In this document: piece after piece, positions 20,247 to 30,924 of the stretch
How positions within the stretch are numbered: position 1 is the stretch's first letter
Layout of the letters: each line of letters starts with the position of its first letter
NCBI GenBank assembly: GCA_026419775.2
Contig: JAOPGA020000758.1
Location: 1 to 32,597 of the forward strand
Direction of reading: 5' to 3'
Source of the DNA: Acrasis kona
Taxonomy: Eukaryota; Heterolobosea; Eutetramitea; Acrasida; Acrasidae
Length of the DNA stretch: 32,597 nucleotides
Made by a program: the position numbers and the translations under genes
The notes under the pieces: generated by a model
The model's input: only the letters and a program-made list of their open reading frames with translations
Told to the model about the DNA's origin: nothing
Databases searched by the model: none

Positions 20247-23200
20247 ATGGATATTGCGGAGCTTATCGATACGGAGCACAAGGGTATCATAATTGGGGCA
20301 ACCTCTGCGATAGATCCCAATCCACAAACACCAAATCAATATTATGACGAATCAACCTTTTCTAATGTAGATGTAGTCGACTCGGATGACCAAAAACTCG
20401 TCAAAACATTAATATATAAATATGCAATGGCACCTGAGGAACAAGATTTCGATGAAATACACGTACACAATCACAATTAGTTCAATTTCGTTTACCCTTC
20501 ATAAGACCATGACATACGCGAGAGGCTACAGGAGGAATGTATTCATGACTGTAATTTTTTATTTTCTGTGCCTTATTACCGGAGGACTTCTTTTACTATT
20601 GAGCAGATGGGTGCCAAGAATATACCTACTGCTGACGCACTTGCCCTGCTCACTATCCAACGCTACCACAGTTCTCATAAAGGTTAGTTCGACTACAAGA
20701 GTAGTATATCACTGATTATGTAGTCCAAAGTTGGAAATTATACAACTCTGTGCACAGTGAAAGATGTTGACTTGTCACAAATCATCAACGTATAGATTAT
20801 GATAAACGTTTTGTTCTAATAAACTTCCAGCCAGGATCCACAGCGACAGTACGTGGGAGGTTTTTTAACTATAGACACCTGAATTACATATACGATGAAG
20901 ACAATAATGAATTCAAACCCATCAAGTAGGCGAAAAGAACGTTCAATTCTTCTCACCACCTAGATTCAACACATCCATACAGTTTGATGTGATTGTGGAG
21001 AGCTCAAAGTCACAAACATCTTCGCTGCGATCGCTTCATTCATTCTTGTTCGGTATTAACCTCATCGACATACCGGTCAAAAATTACTTTGCGTTGCTCG
21101 TGGATGAGATTCTTCATCCCTTCTACATTTTCCAACTCGTCAGCATCATTATTTGGTTGAGCGACGAATACTTTGTAAGTCCTCTCCACCCGCAATTAAC
21201 TAAACCATGATAGATTTATGCACTAGCCATCTTTTTCATCTCCACCACATCAGCATTCATATCGCTGTTCGAAACAAGAAGGAATTTGATCAAGTTGTCA
21301 TCAACAGCCAAGTACTCATGTGACGTGGTTCGCATCGACCAAGCAGGTCTGCTAGAAACAACAAACTCCATCACATTGGTGCCAGGAGACATTATCGAAA
21401 TTTCTGATCAGCTCACCATGCCATGTGACTGTGTGGTGATATCTGGTCAGGTGGTGGTCAACGAGGCCATGCTAACGGGCGAGAGCGTCCCTGTCACCAA
21501 AATTCCCATCCCCAGCGATCCAAGACGCACCTACAGCATAGACAATGACCGCAACCATACCCTCTACGCAGGCACCAGCGTCCTACAAACACGCACGAAG
21601 CTACAGTCCAACGGAACCAATCTATGCACCGCCATGGTGCTGCGAACGGGATTCGCCAGTGCAAAGGGAAAGCTCATGCTGAGCATTCTATATCCAAAAC
21701 CAACCACTTTCAAATTCTACGAAGATAGTTTGCGTTTCATTGGGTTCATGTTTCTTCTGGGCGGCATCGGCATCATCTTTTCGGTGGTGCAATTGAAACG
21801 TCTGGGCGTGCCCACGTATGATTTGGTGCTGCGTGCGTTGGACGTGATCACCATCGCCGTGCCACCAGCATTACCGTTAGCCATGACGGTCGGCACTAGT
21901 TTTGCGCTATCACGATTGAGAAATCATAACAAAATATACTGCATCAGTCCGCCCAGAGTCAACGTGAGCGGTCAGATCAAGTTGATGTGCTTCGACAAGA
22001 CGGGCACATTGACCGAAGAGGGCTTGGACCTATCAGGAGTGAGACCCATCATGAATCAAGAAAACAACAGCAGCACATTTTGTGAATTGATCGAATCGAA
22101 GGATATTCACTCGCTGCAGCGTGATCAGCAAAGAGTGTTGCATTGTTTGGCTACATGTCATGGATTGACGCATGTGAGGGGAGAGTTGGTGGGAGATCCA
22201 CTGGAGGTGAAAATATTCCAATCCACGCAATGGGTAATTTTCGTTTTCGTTGTATTCATTCATTACGATTAGTCATTAAAAGAACCAGAGCATTTCAACA
22301 GCATATCGCCTGCATCACCTGATCATGATTCGCGCCTGATGAATCGATACGATCGCATCTGCGTGCCTCCTCGTAGCGTTGCTGCTGCTGTTGTTGGCGA
22401 TGATGAAGATGAGCAACAGTATCACGAACAAGACTTGAGAGTACCCAAATCAGTGCTCGCCGTGGTACGTACTTTTGATTTCAAATCGGATTTGCAGCGC
22501 ATGAGCGTATTGGTCAAGGACATATCCAAGGAACTATCCAGCGGTAGCGCTTCTTCTCACTGCGACTTGTATGTCAAGGGAAGTCCAGAAAAGATTTTCA
22601 ATTTGTGCATAGCTTCCACGAGTATGATTTCATTGTCACGATGATTAACACCTACACGATAGTTCCTCATGATTTTCAACAAGTATTAAATCATTACGCT
22701 CATCAGGGATTCAGGGTATTAGCCATGGCACACAAATCAATCAAACAAGAGCACGCGAATCCACATGCTACGCGTGAGTCTTATGAATGTGATTTGTCCT
22801 TGTTGGGATTGATTTTGATGTGCAACGAAATGAAATCGGATACGCTACCCGTCATGAAGGATTTGCTCAACAAGAAGATCAAATGCGTGATGGTGACTGG
22901 CGACAATCCTCTGACTGCCATCAGCGTGGCAAGACAATGCAACATGGTGCCCAAGAGCAGGGTGTTCCTGGGTAATGTTGACGTCGATCATCGATTGCTG
23001 TGGAAGGATGTGGACGATGATACCAACGTGATGCGTGATGATTTTGCTCCATCCATTCGCCCACAGGATTCGTTCGAATTGGCAGTGACGGGACAAGTGT
23101 TCAATAAATTGTTGGACGACCATTACAAGAACAACAGTAACGAACTGCCATTATCGCCTCTCCATGTGGTATTGAGCACTTGTAATGTATTTGCTAGGTA

Positions 23201-24335
23201 TGTATAGATGCGATGATTTGTATGACGTTCGATAGGATGACGCCCGATGACAAGTTGAGATTGGTGGAGGAGTTTATCAAGCTGGGCTATTTTGTAGGAA
23301 TGTGTGGAGATGGTGCCAATGATTGTGGAGCTCTCAAAGCAGCACATGTTGGCGTGTCCTTGTCCGAGGCAGAAGCATCCGTCGCTGCACCGTTCACCTC
23401 TCTTATACCCACTATTGCTTGCGTTCCCAACTTGATCAGGGAGGGAAGGGCTGCACTAGCCACTTCGTTCCAAATGTTCAAATACATGGCCTGTTACTCG
23501 CTGTTACAATTCTTCACGGTGATTTGTTTGTACCAAATCAACAGTAACTTTGGCGACTACCAGTTCTTGTTCGTGGACACTTGCGTGGTGTTGCCCACCA
23601 TCTTCTTGATGAGTCGCACCGATTCGAATCGAAAATTGGTGAGATCGAGACCACCAGCAACTCTGGTCTCTAGAACAGTATTTGCATCGGTATGTTGCTA
23701 TTGTCCCATGATTGAATTGACACATTTAGTTGGCGTGGCATTTGATTAGCGCATTCGTCATTCAAGTGATTGTCATGTTCGACGTTAGATCTCAACGCTT
23801 TTATAGACAGTTAGCCACATCCCCCAACACCAAACAGAACATTGCCACGTTCGAATGTACTGCCTTGTTCAGCATCAACATTGTGCAGTCGTTTGCCGTT
23901 GCTTTCGTGTACTCGATCAGCAGGCCGTTCAAGAAGCCGGTGTTGACCAACAGAGTGTATGCTGTGGTCCTGGTGCTGTTGTCCCTCTTGCTGTCCTATG
24001 TGATCATGATTCCCGATCGATACACAATCTATTGGTTGGAGTTGGTGGATATTCCAATCATGTACAGGGTAAAGTTATTGTGTATTGGAATCGGTTACTT
24101 GGTGATTTCTTATGCATTCGAGAGGTTGTTTATAGTGGGCGTGTTCAAATCTGCACTCAACGTTCTGTCTCCCTACAAGATGATGTTTTATTATAAAAGG
24201 TACGTGAAGAGGAATGCCAGAGCTACAAAGAGCAGAAAGGCTTATAATATTTTGAAGAATGCTGTGGATCAATATAGAGAAGAAAGGGCCAATGCCTCTC
24301 TAGTGTTGCAAGTGGATCAGAATAAATTGTTTTAA
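20247..24335 (+). CDS. P5B-type ATPase (ATP13A2/3-like), ten exons
   Basis: Exons: 20247-20462, 20506-20682, 20724-20789, 20831-20925, 20964-21174, 21214-22233, 22273-22621, 22663-23197, 23236-23689, 23730-24335. The nine introns are 38-43 nt and the product is 1242 aa, typical for P5B pumps. The N-terminal membrane hairpin follows [20 protein letters not shown] and ends [15 protein letters not shown], as in ATP13A proteins. The catalytic landmarks are [10 protein letters not shown] (~343), the P5B-specific PPALP in M4 (~472), the phosphorylated Asp516 in [30 protein letters not shown], a VTGDNPLTA block, MTPDDK and [13 protein letters not shown] (~914). P5B ATPases of animals export polyamines from late endosomes and lysosomes; P5A pumps carry PPELP instead. 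Exon joins recover the frame and family sequence, for example FAR/MTPDDK across intron 8. The TAA overlaps the MED20 stop on the other strand. Confidence 0.94.
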
Positions 24336-25059
24336 ATGATTTTGGTTTTTTTTAATAATTGTACATATTGGACTGACGAGTGTCGCATGGTAAAATTCTC
24401 TGGCTCCAAGTCATTGTACTCCGAGAAGTCAACTGCCACCGATTGCACATTTAGTCTCGGCTTTTCAATGTATACGTTAAACTCATTCTTATAGACGGAA
24501 GAGGAACTGACTTGTTGAGGGTTTGAGTAGTCCAAAAACGCATCCACAAAGTCTCGCATTAGCGGACGTTCACACTCATAACAATGTTGACTTGGTCTGT
24601 AAATAACCTATTGTTTTTAATTATCATTTCGTTATCGAAGCTTACCTCAATAATGATCGCCCTCTTTTGTTGCCCAACGTATAATAATCCTAGCCTGACC
24701 ATGAAATCTCCACACTCATAAGTATCGCCCTCAATGTGTGCATATACACGCGGCACAAACCGTTGCAGCTTTGACAGTATGATATCTTTCATCCGGTCGT
24801 CGGCTGTTAATACTTCGTCTTTAAAAATGTAGCAATGTTCTGTTTCCGAATTTGATAACTGAAATTCTACGATATACATTGGTTCGTTTTGAAGAATGTT
24901 TTTATCCGATGGATAGTGTGATCCAATTCTGATACGATCCCAAGATCCAATTTTCTTTCCATATAAATTGTTGACGAGATGGGTCGTTAAAGATGCTAGT
25001 ATATCCGAACCTGATGTAGCAGACCCACCAAGAACATGAAGAAAGGTTTTGCTGGTCAT
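24332..25059 (-). CDS. MED20: MED20, Mediator complex subunit 20, two exons
   Basis: Exons are 25059-24646 and 24607-24332, separated by a 38-nt intron (GTAAGC...AACAATAG); the product is 229 aa against 212 in human. MED20 sits in the Mediator head with MED18. Matching blocks are PMYIVEFQLSNSETEHCYIF with the following DEVLTADDRMKDIILSKL (family: YVMHNSEYP.SCF.l....l.AD..fd.LM.KL), YAHIEGDTYECGDFMVRLG (family: ie..GtrY...DFlvkvG) and KRAIIIEV. The second exon reads VIYRPSQHCYECERPLMRDF after splicing and ends with the Mediator-like C-terminal helix replaced by a longer polar tail. It shares a TTAA with the P5B ATPase stop, and its start is 32 bp from that of the LRR gene. Confidence 0.87.
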
Positions 25060-25091
25060 ATTTTGTCAACTCAACTAATATTTACAACAAA
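25060..25091. promoter_or_regulatory. 32-bp divergent promoter, MED20 and LRR gene
   Basis: This is the shortest start-to-start gap in the window. It reads as GTCAACTCAAC followed by AT-rich sequence ending TTACAACAAA before the LRR ATG. GTCAACT is the inverse of the AGTTGAC in the EMC2/SOUL gap. Transcription from within the opposite gene is possible. Confidence 0.45.
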
Positions 25092-26369
25092 ATGAACGAA
25101 GTACTTCATCTTGAGAACGCATCAATCGTGCCAAAGTGCCTAAATATATACAACCTCTTCACGAAATTAACAAGTATTCTAGTATTTAAAGACGTTAATA
25201 ACCTTAAAATAATTTGTTTGAGGAGAAATTCCATTGAGTCCATTAACAACGTCGAAATAGTCGAGGATCAGTCTATTGTCGCGAATTTCGACTCTTCAAC
25301 AATAACAACATATGATTTTATTCGAACTGACCCTCATCACGCGCAGATACACTCCAATCTCAACAGTTTGGAAGTCTTAGATATCTCCTACAATTCTCTT
25401 AGAAGCTTAGATTCCAGCTGCTTTATTACACTTCCCAACATTAGAACAATTTTAGCTTCTAATAACCAGATTTTCAATGTAACGCTAGCTAATCACGCTC
25501 ATTTAAGAATGCTTGACCTCTCATTTAACAAAATTATGGAATTCAATGTTGCTAGCGATAGCACACTTTGTGCCACCCTGGAGGTGCTAATGTTAAACGG
25601 CAATTGTATTATTGACAAATCAAAAGTGGATTCAATACTATCGCTTAGAGCTATAATTACATTAGATATAAGAGAAAACCCAATGTCATCAACTGATATG
25701 TTAAATTTATGCGAATCTATCAGAAGCAATTGTCCTTGTGTGTGCCTTTTGAACGGTGATATGGTTCTGAACTACCACATGGACAATAACAGCAACATTA
25801 CTACTAATAAGTATTCTGGCATAGACATATCGCCCATTCAATCCCGTCCTATAAAGCAAGGCGATATTACAGAAGATGAATTCCCAAGTTTGGCATTATA
25901 TGAGTTGTCTCCAAGATTAACCGGAGAAAAAACTTACGAATCAACACAAAACCAAGCATCCTCACATGTGGATGTGGAACCAGTCGTTCATTATTCAATT
26001 GAGCAAGATAATCAAAAACACACAAACCCTGTTCATATAGACTCTAATGAAATACTTTCCGACCCAAGACTCCTCGCAAATCTAACTGCGTTCGCAGAAA
26101 GAAGAAGCAGAAAGAGGGAGGAACAAAAATCAACTAGTATGAAGGACAGTCATGTCACAATTATAGAAAGAGAATTAGAGCAGATGAGACTACAAAAAAC
26201 AAAACGGAAAACAGACGACCCACCCCAACTCAACGACAATGGTGCAGAGCAGAAAGTTCTTGAATCATTTATTGAAAGTAGAATGACTTCGTCTAGCGTT
26301 GGTAAGAATACATTAAGAGAAAAAGCGCGCGAGAGGATGAGAGAGAGATTAAGTGCGCAGCTGAAGTGA
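25092..26369 (+). CDS. Leucine-rich-repeat protein with basic C-terminal helix
   Basis: An intronless 425-residue protein. The first half (about residues 35-210) holds SDS22-like leucine-rich repeats: NNLKIICLRRNSIESINNVE, LNSLEVLDISYNSLRSLDSS, LPNIRTILASNNQIFNVT, HLRMLDLSFNKIMEFNV, LEVLMLNGNCIIDKSKV and IITLDIRENPMSS, then a capping CESIRSNCPCVCLLNGD. The second half is polar; its last 90 residues are strongly charged and probably helical (ERRSRKREEQKS..., ERELEQMRLQKTKRK, REKARERMRERLSAQLK). This layout is common in ciliary and cytoskeletal LRR proteins, but no orthologue is recognised. No signal peptide or membrane segment is visible. The stop is 16 bp from that of the convergent DUF4476 gene. 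Confidence 0.8.
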   Translation: MNEVLHLENASIVPKCLNIYNLFTKLTSILVFKDVNNLKIICLRRNSIESINNVEIVEDQSIVANFDSSTITTYDFIRTDPHHAQIHSNLNSLEVLDISYNSLRSLDSSCFITLPNIRTILASNNQIFNVTLANHAHLRMLDLSFNKIMEFNVASDSTLCATLEVLMLNGNCIIDKSKVDSILSLRAIITLDIRENPMSSTDMLNLCESIRSNCPCVCLLNGDMVLNYHMDNNSNITTNKYSGIDISPIQSRPIKQGDITEDEFPSLALYELSPRLTGEKTYESTQNQASSHVDVEPVVHYSIEQDNQKHTNPVHIDSNEILSDPRLLANLTAFAERRSRKREEQKSTSMKDSHVTIIERELEQMRLQKTKRKTDDPPQLNDNGAEQKVLESFIESRMTSSSVGKNTLREKARERMRERLSAQLK

Positions 26370-26385
26370 AATAAATTTAAATTGT

Positions 26386-26847
26386 TTATAATATTTGTTT
26401 GTTGATTTGTTCACTAAGTGTCATCCTGTCTTTATAGAACTGAATGCACTGCAGAACTTCCTGGTTATTTTCTTGCAAATCTACTACATACAAAAGAAGT
26501 TTCTGTGCAAGGGTAAGTTGTTGACTAGAGAACGCCATTGTCTTCATTAAAGTTGCTAGTTGATGACATGACAGGAATAAATCTTTCTTTCTTACAAGTT
26601 GTGTTATGTGGTTAATCCTCTCGTCGTCAAATCTATTTGTTGACGACTCAAGTTGAAGAGCTTCGAATTCTTGATCCGACATACACGCAGTAGATTTCTT
26701 TTCTCCACTACCAGACTTTGACAGAAGGGTAACCTTCCTCTTTTTGTTAATTATCGAAGAATAACGTGTTTTTTTGGACTTAATTATCGACTCTGTATCA
26801 GAATATTCTGGAATCTCTTCCACCTCAGCCGAGAAGCAACAACCCAT
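26386..26847 (-). CDS. DUF4476 protein with dual-acylation N-terminus
   Basis: An intronless 153-residue protein starting MGCCFS: Gly2 is a good N-myristoylation site and Cys3/Cys4 are typical adjacent palmitoylation sites, so the protein is predicted at the inner face of the plasma or another membrane. A basic, Ser/Lys-rich linker follows. Residues ~75-145 match DUF4476: FDDERINHITQLVRKKDLFL, QLATLMKTMAFSSQQLTLAQ, LLLYVVDLQENNQEVLQCIQ, then FYKDR. This is the family's repeated s.FD..Ki.....l....ls..Qv..l...f.fd..kL..ak......D..N......f pattern. The function of DUF4476 is unknown; it occurs in Bacteroidetes and in assorted protists. The start is set by MGCC. Confidence 0.78.
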   Translation of the reverse strand: MGCCFSAEVEEIPEYSDTESIIKSKKTRYSSIINKKRKVTLLSKSGSGEKKSTACMSDQEFEALQLESSTNRFDDERINHITQLVRKKDLFLSCHQLATLMKTMAFSSQQLTLAQKLLLYVVDLQENNQEVLQCIQFYKDRMTLSEQINKQIL

Positions 26848-28740
26848 TGTGAGATGTTGTGTACCGTTTAGAGGACAATTTGTATTATTGTCCGGAGAAA
26901 ATTACAAAATCATATTTGTGAGACTTACAACATGAAACGGGTACTTACAACAAAATATTTCGAGAAAACAGCGTTTGAAATCTTGAAGGGATGGTTACCA
27001 TAACAATAAGACTTGGTTTGACTTTAATAGTTTATTCACAATGTTTACATTTTTGAAAATATGTTGCTGAACATGTTGAATACTGGCTGATGATTCTGTT
27101 GTGGTTGTAATTCCTGCTCAATTGTTGGGCATTTTGGCTTGATCCTCAACATCATGTTGAATTAATGCTTCTTCAACATCTTGGTCATCCTCTTCGTCCT
27201 CATTGTCCTCTTTATCGCCATAATTTTCATTCTCTGCAATAATGTCATCGTAGAACCAAGGAACATCAAAAGGTACACACATAAAATAGCAGCAAGAGAG
27301 TAACATTGCCTTACGCGCTCATTGAAGCAGATGATTCTTGTGTCTGCATGGCCGCTTTTTCACCCTCGTCAAGCGCCGCTATTTGATGCTCTCGTAGCCT
27401 CTTCTTTGGTACCTGCTCCACATCTGACCCACTATTGTCGCTATAAATTGCTTCTGTGACCTTGGTACTCGCTTCTGTTTCGGCTTTCCAACTTCCTTGT
27501 CCTCATCATCTCCACTATCATCCCCATCGTCGTTGTTATCATCATCTTTGGGTGCTCTTTTTTGTTTTGAGCATCTGATCGTTGTGTTGGTGAGATGTGT
27601 GATTCTGCCTCAAGTCGGTTATAAATTGTTTGTGTTGAATCTGGTTTCATGGAATCATCTGAGTCTATTAATGAAGAGTCAGGTCGCTGTGAAGGGGCCT
27701 GAGTGTTCAGATTGTCAAAAGTTGGAGATGATGGGAGGAATGATCTCTACTTTCCAGATATCAGTTTTAAGTTCTGATATAACTTGTTCGACGCTTTCTT
27801 TCGAGTTGGTTTGGCGAAGCCATAATTTTCTTGTTGTAGGGTCGAGGAGAGATGTGATTTGATAAATTTTTGAGTCTACTGCTTTCTTAAAGTACTTGTC
27901 AAATTTATCCTTCCCTCATACAGCACATCTCTGTTTTACATTTGGCTCCTGGTTTTTCTTCTCTTTTGGGTTTTGGAAACTGTAGCATACGATTCGGGAG
28001 ATTCTTCTACCGCAACGTCTGATTCTGTTGTATCATGTTCAGAATGTAGGTCAAAATCATCACCATGACCAGTCTGTGTCATCAATAAAAAGGCATTGTA
28101 ATAGTTCAATTCTTCACTTTATTTGGCTATGGTTAACCCACAATATTAATTCCGAACAACCAGAAATTGAAATAATGCAGGGCGATCGTTGCATGTGCTT
28201 ATGCATGAACTTGGCAACGGAAAGGGACATAGTAGAATACCTACCCTCTTTTTATTGAAAAAACAGCATTACACACAAATATTGGAATTCGAAGGTACAG
28301 AACCAAGTACCGGAGACACCAAAATTATGAGTACTTTAAAGAGTTCCTTTGTTATTCACCAAGAACATTCGTCTTACTGCTGACCAGTTTGAACTTATAA
28401 AAAGTGATTTGAACGATCAAATACAGCACTTTATGGACTTTAGTGGATTGGATTTTGTAGTCGCAGGATACAAGACAACATCTATTAGTGATAATGAGAG
28501 GAGGAAGAGGTTTGATGAAGTATCAAGGAGAGAGCAGAAAATTGTTGAACACATCAACGGTTCAAAAAATCAAATCGATCAGTCAGATAGAGGCACGCAT
28601 TTCAGCATTCTCTACCTCTACATTTCCTGTGTGGCTATAGCCTGTGGACTTTATAGTTTCAGAAAGCTGCACGGCGCGTTTGTACTTGAATAAAACATGT
28701 ATTCATTATAAGAACTTGTGATTATTGCGTGTATTAAGTA
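26848..28740. other. Degenerate, repeat-rich intergenic region
   Basis: About 1.9 kb with no intact gene. On the minus strand, 27895-27730 reads DKYFKKAVDSKIYQITSLLD followed by PTTRKLWLRQ, loosely like the segment around the LDPR motif of hAT-type transposases. It continues after a stop into Ser/Asp-rich sequence (27720-27400) that reads well only if the frame changes two or three times, including a run of Asp/Glu codons. Another acidic minus-strand frame (27306-27118) ends DVEDQAKMPNN. On the plus strand, 28349-28693 encodes a possible C-terminal membrane segment (FSILYLYISCVAIACGLYSF) after a charged stretch, but lacks an ATG. The pattern suggests decayed mobile-element genes. None could be assembled into a full reading frame. 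Confidence 0.35.
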
Positions 28741-29175
28741 TTACATGTGTGAAAAGTTACTACAAGGTAATGCACGCGTTAACCGAAATGTAAATTGAAT
28801 TGTTGATTGAATATTCCTGTGTATACATGCCACACTCACAGAAGTTCTGTCAAATCCCTCCAATAGCTTTCCGCAGACAATAATGATTCTGTACTTATTA
28901 TTCTCAAAATCTTTCATTTTAACCTCAATACCCCTGTTACCATAATAAGTTCTAGCTGATCCTGCTTCTACCTCATTAGCAGCTTTTTCAAATTCGTCAG
29001 CTTCTTTTTTATACCTAACAAGAACTATGGCTTGATGGTACACACCAGGATCCAACTTGTTGTGTTCTTTTAAAATATTGAGAATCTCAGTGGCAACAGA
29101 TTTATCCTTTTTCTTCTCATTCTTATCAGTTACTTCTTGAAATCGAATCTTCCTTAGTATTCCCTTGTCAAATGT
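28741..29175 (-). pseudogene. SF2 helicase C-terminal domain fragment
   Basis: The open sequence on the minus strand from about 29175 to 28741 encodes KGILRKIRFQEV, a Lys-rich linker, SVATEILNILKEHNKLDPGV, then YHQAIVLVRYKKEADEFEKA, then YRIIIVCGKLLEGFDRTSVS and IHRNIQSTIQFTFRLTRAL. It resembles the second RecA-like domain of superfamily 2 helicases, whose last motif normally reads Q.xGR..R. Here that motif is changed to FRLTRAL, and the protein ends shortly after. The N-terminal domain with Walker A and DExx boxes is absent: upstream sequence is a retroelement tail instead. It is either a gene broken by insertion or a relic captured beside a mobile element. Confidence 0.5.
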
Positions 29176-30470
29176 ATAATTTATTTAAACCCACCTTGTA
29201 CAAGGTGTAGGGTCTACTTTACAATTACTCTTTTGCTCTTCTATTCGCTCCAGGATTAAATTTGTGTTCTTTAATCATGTTCAATAAGTTGTGTCCCAGG
29301 AAGTTCAGCAAATCGGTTATTGCTTTGTTGCAAAGTGACCCAACATGGCTTTTGATCTTGGTCCACGCTTGGTGGGTGATTTCACCACGAGCTCCAATAC
29401 AAATTCTGTTTTCATCGATTATTGGTGTCCAGGATACGTTTACTTCTGTTTTGATATTGTAAACATATCTCCACATCTCCAGGTCATCTTCTCTATTCGC
29501 CACTTGTTCCTTGCTCGCACATTCCCAGAGTACATGCTCAAGAGTCCTTTCTGATTGTGTGTCACAATTGTGACATTCGGAGAGTACAGATGACCTCTTG
29601 ATTAAGTTGCTCCTGTAGTAGAGAGCGTCATTTCGAGAACATATAATCATTCTCTGGATCCTTTCGTCCAATTTCTTGATTTGAGAGAAAGAGCTAGGGT
29701 GCAGAGAGCTGCTTTGGACAGTATCAAGATTCCGCATTTGAGTTTTGTTTTCCCATCTGTCAATGAGTACCTTCTGGACGTGGGCTCTTGTGATTCCACG
29801 CATATCTGGCCAGATATTATCTTTATTTATTAAGAACCACATGTCACTACAGTATTTCAAAATCAAGCTGTCCACACATGTGAAGTTCTCCGATTGTGCT
29901 CCTTCTTTGGCAGTTTTGTCGGCTAATTCGTTGAGAGCTATACCGCAGTGACTTTCGATATGATTCCATTTGACTTTTATTTTGTGTAACTCCATTACTT
30001 TTTGTATTGAATCTGTCAACTGGTGGTACTGAATCTTTTTCTTGAGGTTACCACCATTATTCATGTAGTCAACGAGATTTTTGTAATCCGTGTTGATTGT
30101 TATGGACGCATTTTCTTCGGTCATCAAGATAGCGACTAGTGCGGTGTACATCTCTGCCCACGCATTGTCGTGGTGAGGTTGGAGACGAATAGCATGAGTA
30201 TTGGTTTCGCCTTTGAAATCGATAACGATGCCACCTCCAGTTCTGCCGTTAGATCTGTAATAGGAGCCATCGGTCCAAACAGACGATCCATCAGATATTC
30301 GAGCGTCAGGGAAGGTTGCTTCTGGTACATATTGGTTTTTCAAATCAAACAACTGGAGGTCTAAGGTCTCGAGTGTCTCCTTCAGGGACTTCCAATTACA
30401 TTCTGTCCATGCTTGTCTATTAATACTTTTACAGGTATCATCTGAGTTGTTGATAAGGGACATAGATGTT
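29176..30470 (-). mobile_element. Non-LTR retrotransposon A, RNase H and zinc-finger end
   Basis: The 3' half of a LINE-type element on the minus strand; the open frame runs from about 30517 to a TAA at 29225, followed by a short 3' region with an AATAAA-like TTTAAATAAAT. An RNase H domain carries the four acidic residues: VWTDGSYYRSNGRTGGGIVI (D), AWAEMYTALVAI (E), ITINTDYKNLVDYM (D) and ELADKTAKEGA (D), with the His-containing HIESHCG before the last. Downstream, CHNCDTQSERTLEHVLWEC is the C-x2-C...H-x4-C finger typical of the element's C-terminal end. Its catalytic residues are intact. The upstream connector to the reverse transcriptase is interrupted by insert B, with roughly 200 residues of the usual linker missing. 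Boundary at 30470 is approximate (plus or minus 40 bp). Confidence 0.8.
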
Positions 30471-30924
30471 TCCACAAAAGATATTAGGCTTGTGTACCTT
30501 GGATGCAATGCGATCAATCAATGACCTGATTCGAAGCAACATGCTGCCAGGATCACTCATAAAGGGCTCATTTAAATTTTGGGGTCTTCCATTCACACTA
30601 TACCAAAGTGGTTTTGATTTTGACGAACATCCTTCGACTGACAAACGCAAAGCTACTATTTATGCTAGTTTACTTGGTTACACTAGTATGGATGTAGTTA
30701 AGCGCTTCTCAAACAAGATACCAGTCAAAAAGCCACCCCAAGTGTTGAGGAAGATATCAACAATCTTGATGGAAACCTCTTACTCCATCTGGCACGCGCG
30801 CTGCGCAACCCATGCCATCAAATCCGCCAAGCTAGGCGGACCTTCAGCTGTATAGAGTCATTTATACATATGTAAATAATTTCTAATAAAGCTTGTCGCA
30901 GAATGCGATTTATAAAAAAAAAAT
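30463..30924 (+). mobile_element. 5'-truncated non-LTR retrotransposon B with poly(A) tail
   Basis: A plus-strand piece lying inside element A in the opposite orientation. The open frame 30466-30855 ends ILMETSYSIWHARCATHAIK and a short tail; an I..e..WsiW.aR block is typical of the extreme C-terminus of LINE-type ORF2 proteins. After the stop comes a short 3' UTR with AATAAA at about 30885, then a run of ten A residues ending near 30923, as expected for a target-primed insertion. The 5' end is truncated and its boundary is uncertain. I found no convincing target-site duplication; the flanks share only GACAT. Confidence 0.6.

Noticed and set aside
20463-20480. An 18-nt intron in the P5B gene (GTACAC...AATTAG)
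   Set aside because: It leads to a stop after eight codons; the 43-nt version to 20505 restores the family sequence.
22845-23487. Minus-strand frames of 66-92 codons
   Set aside because: They lie opposite conserved P5B ATPase exons and are shadows.
17268-25059. A nuclear-regulation gene cluster (HIRA, INTS13-FYR, MED20) acting as a system
   Set aside because: They are interleaved with unrelated genes (CCDC39, P5B ATPase) and there is no shared regulation visible; proximity is probably chance in a compact genome.
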